From contig NC_010729.1 of NCBI RefSeq assembly GCF_000010505.1, positions 1-64,000 on the forward strand: a DNA stretch of 64,000 bases, written 5' to 3'. Below the pieces are notes generated by a model. It was not told the DNA's origin. It searched no databases and saw only the letters and a list, made by a program, of their open reading frames with translations. This stretch comes from Porphyromonas gingivalis ATCC 33277. GTDB taxonomy: Bacteria > Bacteroidota > Bacteroidia > Bacteroidales > Porphyromonadaceae. Below, piece by piece: positions 1 through 7,399 of this stretch. Every line of letters starts with the position of its first letter. Positions within the stretch are counted from its first letter, which is position 1. Made by a program: the position numbers and the translations under genes.

Positions 1-1422
1 ATGAACTACCACTCGACCAATGTAAATGAAATATGGGACGCGTGTCTTCGCATCCTTCAGGATATTGTGGATGAGCGAGCATACCGTACATGGTTCTTGC
101 CTATCATACCGGTATCTATTGAGGGCGATACGCTTACCTTACAAGTGCCGAGTCAGTTCTTCTGTGAGTTTTTGGAGGGCAATTTCGTAGAGCAGCTGCG
201 TACGGTGTTGGGGCGTGTCATAGGTCCCAACGCATCATTACAGTATAATGCCCTTGTAGACAACAGTTCGCCCAAATATCCCGGTACGGTGACATTGGCC
301 GGTTGTGCCGACGGTGGACAGGCAGCCGAACAGTTCGATGTCAATTTGCTACACAGGCACATGCCCAATGCAGCTACCCATAGCGAAGCACAGGATTTCG
401 ACACGCAGCTCAATAGCAGGCTCAATTTCCGCAACTTCTACCAGAGCGAATGCAACTATGTAGCTCGCTCAGTGGCTGAAGCCATCGCCGCCAGCCCGGG
501 CAATACGCCGATGAATCCATTCTTTATATATGGAGCTTCCGGTGTGGGCAAGACGCACTTGTGCCATGCCTTGGGCCTTCGTGTCAGAGAGATGCACCCC
601 CGGTTGAAAGTACTATACGTATCGAGTCATTTGTTCGAGATGCAGTTCACTACGGCAGCCCGTATGGGGACGATCAATGACTTCATCGCATTCTACCAGC
701 AAGTGGATGTACTGATCATCGATGACATCCAATGGTTGATCGGCAAGAAGAAAACGCAATTAGCTTTCTTCCAAGTGTTCAATCATCTCTATATGCTCGG
801 CAAACAGATAGTTTTGACGTCGGACAAACCTCCTGTAGACCTTAACGGGATGGAGGAGCGGTTGGTCACTCGTATGGCCGGTGCTACCTGTGTCAAGATA
901 GAACGTCCGGATTTGAAGTTGCGTCGTGAGATACTCCAGCAGCGTACGCTTCAAAGCGGTGTCCGGCTGGACGAATCGGTGCTGAACTTTATCGCCGAAA
1001 ATGTCTGCGACAATGTTCGTGAACTGGAAGGCACCCTCGTATCCTTGATCACAAATTCGGTGGTTGTAGGTAAGGAAATCGACCTGACCTTTGCCAAACG
1101 GATTGTCCGCCAAGCTGTCAGACTGGAGAAAAAGGAAGTCACCATCGAGTGCATCCAGCAGGCAGTCAGCAGAGTATTTCAGGTGCAGATAGAGCAGATG
1201 AAAAGCAAGAGTCGGAAGCAGGATATCGTACAGGCTCGTCAGGTGGTCATGTTCCTCTCCAAAAAACACACGGCTCAGTCCTTGTCGGCTATCGGCGAAC
1301 TGATGGGAGGACGTAACCATGCCACCGTACTCCACGGCTGTCGCTGTGTGACGAACGAGATGGAGATGAATGCCTCATTCCGTTCATCGGTAGAACGAGC
1401 CGAACAGTTGATCGCCAATTGA
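1..1422 (+). CDS. dnaA: Chromosomal replication initiator DnaA
   Basis: DnaA is the AAA+ ATPase that binds DnaA boxes and melts the replication origin. The 473-residue length is usual. Domain I lies at about 1-90, followed by a variable linker. The AAA+ core carries Walker A GASGVGKT at 178-185 and Walker B LIIDD ending at 242. Domain IV ends with the DnaA signature GGRNHATVLHG near 434-444, which binds the DNA box. The window starts exactly at its ATG, so the promoter and any upstream origin lie outside. An acetyltransferase gene follows 12 bp downstream on the same strand. Confidence 0.98.
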   Translation: MNYHSTNVNEIWDACLRILQDIVDERAYRTWFLPIIPVSIEGDTLTLQVPSQFFCEFLEGNFVEQLRTVLGRVIGPNASLQYNALVDNSSPKYPGTVTLAGCADGGQAAEQFDVNLLHRHMPNAATHSEAQDFDTQLNSRLNFRNFYQSECNYVARSVAEAIAASPGNTPMNPFFIYGASGVGKTHLCHALGLRVREMHPRLKVLYVSSHLFEMQFTTAARMGTINDFIAFYQQVDVLIIDDIQWLIGKKKTQLAFFQVFNHLYMLGKQIVLTSDKPPVDLNGMEERLVTRMAGATCVKIERPDLKLRREILQQRTLQSGVRLDESVLNFIAENVCDNVRELEGTLVSLITNSVVVGKEIDLTFAKRIVRQAVRLEKKEVTIECIQQAVSRVFQVQIEQMKSKSRKQDIVQARQVVMFLSKKHTAQSLSAIGELMGGRNHATVLHGCRCVTNEMEMNASFRSSVERAEQLIAN

Positions 1423-1434
1423 TAGCAGGTCTTT

Positions 1435-2007
1435 ATGATCCATCCCACAGCGATAGTAGAAGACGGTTGTGTGCTTGGTCAGGGTACACGCGTATGGCAC
1501 TTCTCTCACTTGATGTGCGGAGCCGAGGTCGGGGAGAATTGCAACATCGGGCAGAATGTCGTTATAATGCCGGAGGTACGACTGGGGCGAGGCTGTAAGG
1601 TGCAGAACAACGTTTCTCTGTATAGTGGTGTCGTATGCGAAGATTACGTATTCCTCGGACCGAGTTGTGTATTTACCAACGTGATCAATCCTCGCGCCTT
1701 TATTGAAAGAAAATCCGAATACCGCCCCACTCATTTGCACGAAGGCGTCTCCATCGGAGCCAATGCCACTATTCTTTGTGGTATTACGATAGGGGCTTAT
1801 GCCATGGTAGGCGCAGGAACCGTGGTGATTAGGGATGTACCGCCCTATGCCTTGGTAGTGGGCAATCCTGCTCGCCGGATCGGTTGGGTAAGCCGCGCCG
1901 GTCACCGCTTGTCGTTCGATGACAAGGGGATGGCCGTCTGTCCTGAAACGGGCGAACGATATAGAGAGGTCGAAGAAACGGGTACAATAGAACCGGTATC
2001 GGACTGA
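1435..2007 (+). CDS. Hexapeptide N-acetyltransferase, WbpD/WlbB-like
   Basis: This 190-residue protein is a left-handed beta-helix acyltransferase built from hexapeptide repeats such as IGQNVV, IGANAT and VGAGTV. It ends with the usual cap region [17 protein letters not shown]. The N-terminal RVWHFSH is typical of WbpD/WlbB enzymes, which acetylate the 3-amino group of UDP-2-acetamido-3-amino-2,3-dideoxy-glucuronate. P. gingivalis A-LPS, the anchor for type IX cargo, contains a di-N-acetylated uronic acid, so a role in A-LPS precursor synthesis is likely. I recall a wbpD assignment for the gene next to dnaA in this species. The substrate is inferred from family likeness. It lies 12 bp after dnaA and converges with the next gene across one base. 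Confidence 0.88.
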   Translation: MIHPTAIVEDGCVLGQGTRVWHFSHLMCGAEVGENCNIGQNVVIMPEVRLGRGCKVQNNVSLYSGVVCEDYVFLGPSCVFTNVINPRAFIERKSEYRPTHLHEGVSIGANATILCGITIGAYAMVGAGTVVIRDVPPYALVVGNPARRIGWVSRAGHRLSFDDKGMAVCPETGERYREVEETGTIEPVSD

Positions 2008-2008
2008 T

Positions 2009-3028
2009 CTACACCAAATAGCGGCATATCGGCAACCGCTTCATCAGCCGCACAACTCCCCAAGAAACGAAGAAAACCAATCCTACACGGATCGGTATGT
2101 TGAGCCATGCGCATTGCATCAGGCTGGGGGTGGTCAGTACAAGTATTTTTGTCACCACGTTCAGCACAGCGATGTGTACTAAGTAGATTCCTAAAATATC
2201 CCCCTGCATTTTCCCGATCCGCGCCAATTTTCCTCCACATCCTCCCCAAGAAACGAAGAACGCGAAGAGACTGATAGCAGAAAGAACAATCAAAGGAGAG
2301 AGATTACGGTAGAAGTATAGCCCTTCGCCGTGCTCGAAAGCGTACCGACTTGCGAAGAAAAGAGAAATCGTAGAGAGTCCGTACAAGGAAAGAGCCGGTA
2401 AAGAACGCTGCGGAGCATGGCACTTCAGGGTATAACCCACAAGGAAATATCCCAAATAATCCGGCCAAAGAAAAAGGAAAAAGCGGTTGTAACCGAGTAT
2501 GTAATCGTAGGTGTTGGACAATATCCCCAGCAGTAGCAATATGGTAGAGAGAGTCCAAAGTCGTTTACGAGCAGCCTTCTCTCCATCGGCTTCGCACCTG
2601 CGAATTATTTCGTTGAGCAGAGGAACGACTGCATAAAGTCCCAGCAGCATCACCACATACCACAGATGAACGAATGAGCGTCCCTGCCAAAAGCCGGCAA
2701 GGTAGGAACCTATATCATCGCCCTTGAGCCACAGCCACAGCCAATAGAACGGAAGCCAAAAAGCGAGTAGTACCAGCAGTCGCGGTATTCGTTTCCGATA
2801 GAAATCTCCCCACGTCTCATTGCGTCCCAAGACAAAAGCCCCGCTGATAATGACGAATATAGGAACGGCCGGCTGCACGACCGCCTCCCAGCATAGACCG
2901 GCTATAAAGTTTGCACCCTCAGCCACTCCTTCGAGAACGTATTCTCCCGAAGTATGGATGCCGATTACCATCAATCCTGCCAGAACTCGCAGGACATCGA
3001 CGGTGGTATTCCTCCCCTTGGTAGTCAT
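2009..3028 (-). CDS. Acyltransferase family 3 membrane protein
   Basis: This is a 339-residue integral membrane protein of the acyltransferase-3/OafA type, which usually O-acetylates or O-succinylates cell-surface glycans. It has about ten hydrophobic segments. The N-terminus carries the family R-x10-H motif (R14 and H25 in RVLAGLMVIGIHT). I chose the start at 3028 (MTTKGRNTTVDVLR) because the in-frame extension to 3166 has no membrane-protein character and overlaps the sirtuin promoter region. The acceptor is unknown. Because it lies beside a WbpD-like gene, modification of a surface polysaccharide is plausible but unproven. Confidence 0.85.
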   Translation of the reverse strand: MTTKGRNTTVDVLRVLAGLMVIGIHTSGEYVLEGVAEGANFIAGLCWEAVVQPAVPIFVIISGAFVLGRNETWGDFYRKRIPRLLVLLAFWLPFYWLWLWLKGDDIGSYLAGFWQGRSFVHLWYVVMLLGLYAVVPLLNEIIRRCEADGEKAARKRLWTLSTILLLLGILSNTYDYILGYNRFFLFLWPDYLGYFLVGYTLKCHAPQRSLPALSLYGLSTISLFFASRYAFEHGEGLYFYRNLSPLIVLSAISLFAFFVSWGGCGGKLARIGKMQGDILGIYLVHIAVLNVVTKILVLTTPSLMQCAWLNIPIRVGLVFFVSWGVVRLMKRLPICRYLV

Positions 3029-3070
3029 AACTATCTGATAATTGCAGACAAATATACGGGGACTTCTCTT

Positions 3071-3078
3071 TATCTTTG
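3071..3078 (+). promoter_or_regulatory. Putative -7 box TATCTTTG for the sirtuin gene
   Basis: TATCTTTG matches the Bacteroidetes -7 consensus TAnnTTTG and lies 29 bp before the ATG at 3108. No clear -33 TTTG is present at the standard 19-bp spacing, so the call is moderate. Confidence 0.45.
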
Positions 3079-3107
3079 TCAATAAACCCCTAAACGAAGG
3101 ATACGAC

Positions 3108-3812
3108 ATGAATAAGAAAAGACTCGTCGTCTTGAGTGGCGCAGGCATGAGTGCCGAAAGCGGCATATCGACTTTTCGTGATGCCGACGGATTGTGGGAG
3201 AATTATCCTGTCGAGGATGTGGCCTCTATCGATGGGTTTAGGCGCAATCCTGCCCTCGTTCTCAAGTTCTACAATGCACGCCGACGCGACTATGCCGGAT
3301 GCAAACCGAATGCAGGCCATATTGGTTTGGCGGAAATGGAGAAGGAGTATGATGTAAGAATCATCACGCAGAATGTGGATGATCTGCACGAGAGAGCAGG
3401 CAGCACACGCGTCATTCATCTGCACGGAGAGTTGATGAAGAACAGATCTGTGGCCACAGACAGTGTGCTCTATCCCGTAGACCCGACCAATCCCGATCTG
3501 CATGTAGGAGATCTGGCACCCGACGGCTGTCAGCTACGGCCGTTTATTGTGTGGTTTGGAGAAGCCGTTCCGATGATAGAGCCGGCCATCGAAGAGGTAA
3601 CACAGGCAGACATTCTCGTTGTCATCGGCACCTCTCTCAACGTTTATCCGGCTGCCGGACTATTGAATTATGCTCCTCGCAACTGCCCCATCTATCTGAT
3701 CGATCCAAAGCCTGTGCGCAGCACCTCCCGGCAAGACATTCGGTATATCCATGCTCCTGCCACGGAAGGCGTAAGGATGTTGCGGCAAGAACTCCGTGAT
3801 ATAGATCGCTAA
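3108..3812 (+). CDS. cobB: Sir2-family NAD-dependent deacylase
   Basis: This sirtuin removes acyl groups from lysines using NAD+. It has 234 residues. The NAD-binding motif GAGMSAESGISTFRD begins at G11, QNVDDLHERAG follows, and the general base is H106 in IHLHGE. FYNARRRDY resembles the YxxR acyl-binding motif of class III (SIRT5-like) enzymes, which suggests desuccinylase or demalonylase activity. The two CxxC zinc pairs of most sirtuins are absent. Related Bacteroidales proteins, as I recall them, also lack them. I chose the start at 3108 (MNKKRLVVLSG), which is preceded by a purine-rich AACGAAGG. A strong hairpin terminator follows. Confidence 0.93.
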   Translation: MNKKRLVVLSGAGMSAESGISTFRDADGLWENYPVEDVASIDGFRRNPALVLKFYNARRRDYAGCKPNAGHIGLAEMEKEYDVRIITQNVDDLHERAGSTRVIHLHGELMKNRSVATDSVLYPVDPTNPDLHVGDLAPDGCQLRPFIVWFGEAVPMIEPAIEEVTQADILVVIGTSLNVYPAAGLLNYAPRNCPIYLIDPKPVRSTSRQDIRYIHAPATEGVRMLRQELRDIDR

Positions 3813-3820
3813 AAAAACAC

Positions 3821-3860
3821 TAACCCCAAGAACCTGCCATCGTAGTGGTTCTTGGGGTTA
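3821..3860. terminator. Bidirectional terminator between sirtuin and phosphoesterase
   Basis: A perfect 14-bp stem (3821-3834 with 3847-3860, TAACCCCAAGAACC and its complement) surrounds a 12-base loop. It separates two convergent genes. Confidence 0.88.
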
Positions 3861-3886
3861 ATTGTATTTGTTCGTTTTTCGGAAGG

Positions 3887-5041
3887 CTAATGAACCGGTT
3901 TGTTTTCGGAGGCAAACCGAACATTCAGAATGACGATCTCACTCTCCGTGAAAACACGAATAGCCGGTCCGGCCGCTCCTACTCCTGAACTGATATAGAA
4001 CTGCGTATGCCCTTTGCGAAGATAGCCCCATGATTTTTCAAAAGCCAGTTGGGTCAAAATCGTAAACGGCCAGATCTGTCCGTTGTGCGTGTGCCCGTAC
4101 AGAGCCAAGTCCACACCGGTCATCGCCACGCTGTCGAGCTTGTGCGGCTGGTGATCGAGCAGGATAGAGGCCTTAGTGGTATCGACATGTGGCATAAGCT
4201 TGTGCAGCGGAGCACGGAATACATTCGTGCTATCGTCCCGTCCTATCAGATAGAATGCATTGCCCGGGGTGACAACCTGATCGATCACCAGATGGCCAAT
4301 CGAACGGAACCACTCGCGCTTCTCTACTTCGTCCGCCCTATATTCATGATTGCCCAGTACATAGTAAGCCCCCATGGGAGTCTCATCCTGTAGGCGGCGC
4401 ATATACTCCGTGATGCTGTCCCGACGAGCATACCTGCCATGATAGTCGATCATATCCCCACCGATCAGAACAATATCCGGACGTTCGGCCAAAGTCCTCT
4501 CCACCATCTCGCGGATATGGCCGGCCGTCACCGTTTCGCTAATATGAATATCCGTGAGCAGGGCTACTTTCATGGACTGCCTTCCATCTATGGCAGGTCT
4601 GTCCAGACGAATGTCCATATGCTTTACAACGGGATAGCGCACGATATTCAGTCCATGTATCACGAGTAAAGCCGAGGACAAACCTATGAGAACGAACAGC
4701 CCCAATCGGATGCGAGCCTGCACTCTTTCGGACAGCCTGTCGAATCTGTGCAGGAAACGCTTGTCCACGACACGGGCAATCTCTACGATCACCATGGCAA
4801 ACATGGCATAAATGGACATGACAAACCAGAAGCCTGTGACAGACATAATGCAGCTCATCACGGCATCGGGCAAAACCCTGTTGCCGGCAAACCCTATTAG
4901 ATACAGGGTGAATACTACACCCATCAGAAGGTGAAAACCTTTGCGCCAAAGGCTCTTTTGCGGTAGGGCCTGTCCTCCTCGGTATGCGATGTAGAGGGTC
5001 AGGAGATATTGTAGGAGAAAGGCTTCGAGAAATACTTTCAT
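3887..5041 (-). CDS. Membrane-anchored metallophosphoesterase
   Basis: This 384-residue protein has three or four N-terminal membrane segments (residues 1 to about 130) followed by a calcineurin-like phosphoesterase domain. The metal-binding motifs appear in order: LLTDIHIS (D-x-H), GGDMIDYHG (GD), LGNHEY (GNHE), a downstream LLDHQPH, and LYGHTHNGQIWP (GH-x-H). The layout matches the YkuE/YaeI-like membrane phosphoesterases. Some of these cleave UDP-sugar or phospholipid-like pyrophosphates, but the substrate here cannot be read from sequence. It converges with the sirtuin gene and lies 52 bp downstream of the MATE gene on the same strand. Confidence 0.9.
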   Translation of the reverse strand: MKVFLEAFLLQYLLTLYIAYRGGQALPQKSLWRKGFHLLMGVVFTLYLIGFAGNRVLPDAVMSCIMSVTGFWFVMSIYAMFAMVIVEIARVVDKRFLHRFDRLSERVQARIRLGLFVLIGLSSALLVIHGLNIVRYPVVKHMDIRLDRPAIDGRQSMKVALLTDIHISETVTAGHIREMVERTLAERPDIVLIGGDMIDYHGRYARRDSITEYMRRLQDETPMGAYYVLGNHEYRADEVEKREWFRSIGHLVIDQVVTPGNAFYLIGRDDSTNVFRAPLHKLMPHVDTTKASILLDHQPHKLDSVAMTGVDLALYGHTHNGQIWPFTILTQLAFEKSWGYLRKGHTQFYISSGVGAAGPAIRVFTESEIVILNVRFASENKPVH

Positions 5042-5093
5042 CGTTCCGGTAAGATTATCTGAGTCATGAAAAGGATTCGGTTTTGTAAGGCAA

Positions 5094-6473
5094 TTACTCG
5101 GCGAAAGTAGTTTTTTTCGATTGATTGAAATGCTTCATCTGTATGGTAATTAGCACAAAAGACAAAACGACCGAGGCCAGATCGCTGATCGGCAGACTCC
5201 ACCACACGCCGTCCAACCCCATGAATCGGGGGATAATCAGCAAACAGGGAATCAGGAAGATGATCTGGCGCGTCAGGCTCAGGAAAATAGCCTTATGGCT
5301 GAAGCCGATGCTTTGGAAGAATTGCGTCGTGGTAACTTGAAAGCCGACCAGAGAAAGCCCGATCAAGGCCGTGCGAAGAGCCGAAGCAGATAGCTCTATC
5401 ATCTGTTCGCTATTGGTGAATAGACTCACGATCGTCCTCGGCATAAGCATAGCCAGAGCAAAACCGAGAAAGCTGACCAGTAGATTGACGCCACAACTGT
5501 AGCGATAGGCCGACTTCACCCGTCCCGGATTTTTAGCCCCGTAGTTGAAACCTACGATCGGCTGCATCCCCTGAGCCACACCGATGATAATCATGAAAAA
5601 GAGCATGGCATAGCCATTGATAATCCCGAATGCTCCGATGGCCAAGTCGGTAGCATCTGCTGTCTCGCCGTAGGATACGAAAGAACGATTCATGATGATA
5701 TTGACCAGACTGCCCGTAAGGTGCATGGCGAAGGGTGCTACCCCTATAGCCGTTATGCCGCCGATCACCGGCAGGGACAGGCGGAAAGCCGAGCGGTGGA
5801 AACGTACGATACTGTCCTTACGGAAAAAGTGCGAAAGGACGTAGACCGAACATACTATCATGGAGATGACAGTCGCTATGGCGGCTCCGCTTATCCCCAT
5901 CCCCAACGGATAGATGAAGATGTAGTCCAGCACCACGTTCGTCATAGCCCCGATGATCATCGTAATCATGGCCTTGCGCGGATAGCCCGAAGCTCTCATG
6001 ATAGCATTGTAGCCGAAGCTCAGAGCTGAGAAAATATTGGCAGGAACCACGTATTGGAGGTATTCCATGGCATACGGCAACGTACGTTCGCTGGCTCCGA
6101 ACAGCCGAAGCAGCGGCTCCATGAAGATATAGCAGGGGATAATGGTCAGGGCTTGTGTGAAGAAGGTCAGGAAGATGGCATTGGCCAGTGTGTGTTCGGC
6201 CTCCTTTATGTCTTTTCTCCCCAGCAGGATAGAGACCCTCACGGACGCACCGGCCCCTACCAGCATACCGAAGGCCATCAGGAAGATCAGGATTGGGAAG
6301 GTGATAGCCAAGCCCGACAAGGCATATTCGCTCACCCCGTTCCCGATGAAGATACGGTCTACGATGTTGTATAGCGAATTGACTGCTGTGCCCACCACCG
6401 CCGGCAGAGCATAGTGAAACAGCAGTTTGGGTATCTTTTCCGATTCTAATGCTTGGATCTGTTGGGACGACAT
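5094..6473 (-). CDS. MATE-family multidrug/Na+ antiporter
   Basis: This 459-residue protein has 12 predicted membrane helices arranged as two homologous bundles. It is an inner-membrane exporter of the MATE family, closest in style to MepA/DinF-type proteins. The N-terminal half contains PAVVGTAVNSLYNIVDRIFIG, and the second half contains GVAQGMQPIVGFNYGA, both characteristic of MATE transporters. Its substrate (drug, dye or metabolite) is unknown. It is transcribed leftward, 52 bp ahead of the phosphoesterase gene, so the two may share a message. Confidence 0.93.
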   Translation of the reverse strand: MSSQQIQALESEKIPKLLFHYALPAVVGTAVNSLYNIVDRIFIGNGVSEYALSGLAITFPILIFLMAFGMLVGAGASVRVSILLGRKDIKEAEHTLANAIFLTFFTQALTIIPCYIFMEPLLRLFGASERTLPYAMEYLQYVVPANIFSALSFGYNAIMRASGYPRKAMITMIIGAMTNVVLDYIFIYPLGMGISGAAIATVISMIVCSVYVLSHFFRKDSIVRFHRSAFRLSLPVIGGITAIGVAPFAMHLTGSLVNIIMNRSFVSYGETADATDLAIGAFGIINGYAMLFFMIIIGVAQGMQPIVGFNYGAKNPGRVKSAYRYSCGVNLLVSFLGFALAMLMPRTIVSLFTNSEQMIELSASALRTALIGLSLVGFQVTTTQFFQSIGFSHKAIFLSLTRQIIFLIPCLLIIPRFMGLDGVWWSLPISDLASVVLSFVLITIQMKHFNQSKKTTFAE

Positions 6474-6564
6474 AAATTACCTCTTTATGCTCCGGATCGT
6501 TATCGATCCGGGAGTGAAAAAGCCGGCAGCATATACTGCAGAGCTTCCCCTCCTATACAAAACA

Positions 6565-6592
6565 GACCGAAAACCCTCTCGGACTTTCGGTC
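6565..6592 (-). terminator. Terminator of the tRNA-Asn transcript
   Basis: An 8-bp stem GACCGAAA/TTTCGGTC (6565-6572 and 6585-6592) is followed on the minus strand by TGTTTTG. It lies just downstream of the tRNA-Asn pair. A second stem at 6492-6511 (CCGGATCG and its complement) lies between this and the MATE start. Confidence 0.65.
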
Positions 6593-6603
6593 TTGTTCGA
6601 TTG

Positions 6604-6677
6604 CTCTTCCTCTTGGACTTGAACCAAGGACCCTCTGATTAACAGTCAGATGCTCTAACCAACTGAGCTAAGGAAGA
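6604..6677 (-). tRNA. tRNA-Asn(GTT), copy 1
   Basis: A full 74-base cloverleaf is visible on the minus strand. The acceptor is TCTTCCT/AGGAAGA with discriminator G. The anticodon stem TCTGA/TCAGA encloses the loop CTGTTAA (anticodon GTT), and the T arm is CTTGG TTCAAGT CCAAG. CCA is not encoded. Confidence 0.96.
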
Positions 6678-6699
6678 ATAGAAAAACGGCTTGTGACAG

Positions 6700-6773
6700 C
6701 GCTTTCTCTTGGGCTCGAACCAAGGACCCTCTGATTAACAGTCAGATGCTCTAACCGACTGAGCTAAGAAAGC
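6700..6773 (-). tRNA. tRNA-Asn(GTT), copy 2
   Basis: This is a 74-base cloverleaf with acceptor GCTTTCT/AGAAAGC and anticodon GTT. The D, anticodon and variable regions are nearly identical to the copy 22 bp away, but the acceptor stem differs by compensating changes. The T loop has TTCGAGC where copy 1 has TTCAAGT. The pair is probably co-transcribed. Confidence 0.96.
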
Positions 6774-6791
6774 CTTTCGTTTTTCGTGATG

Positions 6792-6821
6792 CAAAGGTAG
6801 TGCATTATCCCAAACATGCAA
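6792..6821 (-). promoter_or_regulatory. Promoter of the tRNA-Asn pair
   Basis: Read on the minus strand, TTG (6819-6821), 19 bp and TACCTTTG (6792-6799) match the Bacteroides sigma-AB consensus. The expected transcription start near 6785 is about a dozen bases before the first tRNA. Confidence 0.75.
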
Positions 6822-6965
6822 GAGGTTCCGCAAAAAAAATACATTCAGATATTACAACCTTCTCGCTACCCCATCCGTTGGGGCATCTCATCCATATTCA
6901 TGACAGAAAAAGGGCCGCCGCCTCCAAACGGTTTAGGCTCGTGAATTTTCCATTTCGATGTTCCG

Positions 6966-7052
6966 AAAAACGTGGCGCGAGAATTTTTTCGTTTTGGTTC
7001 CACAAGTTTTTATCTCCCGAGCCGAAACGAAAAATTTTACGCGCGTGTTTTT
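6966..7052. repeat. Dispersed palindromic element, copy 1
   Basis: Two arms of about 31 bp (6966-6997 and 7022-7052) are imperfect reverse complements around a core TGGCGCGAGAATTTTTTCG / CGAAAAATTTTACGCGCG. Clearly related sequences lie at 35203-35264 and 50801-50880. A terminal motif CATTTTCGGTTCGAGAA at about 7079-7095 reappears inverted on the left of copy 3, so the full element may reach about 180 bp. There is no coding sequence in it. The rest of 6800-7399 holds no gene I can support. Confidence 0.6.
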
Positions 7053-7399
7053 CAGGATTTACGAACCACAATCTCGGCATTTTCGGTTCGAGAATCAAGT
7101 TTCCAACAAACCACGGACTTCGATCGCTCCCCTATGCAATAGCAAATCTGTGAGTGCCGGTTCATCCGGAAGCAAGAAACTTTTTTCTTGTTATCGTTCA
7201 AGAACGGAAAGTCTGTGCCGAGCGATTGGCACAAGTCCTTCCCGGCCTGTTAGAGATCGAGGACTGTCAGCCAATCGGACTTTCGCATCGGTCATTATGA
7301 CAGACGAGGAAGTATTGAACACCCGCCAAACGGTCATTGTTATGCTTAAAGGGATAAATCCGAATCGTGCGGCACGATAATTGCAATACGTAGTTAGAG

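Noticed and set aside
6958-7380. 140-codon open frame in the gap before clpC
   Set aside because: It runs through the palindromic element, has no start-site signal and no family resemblance; it is an accident of low stop density.
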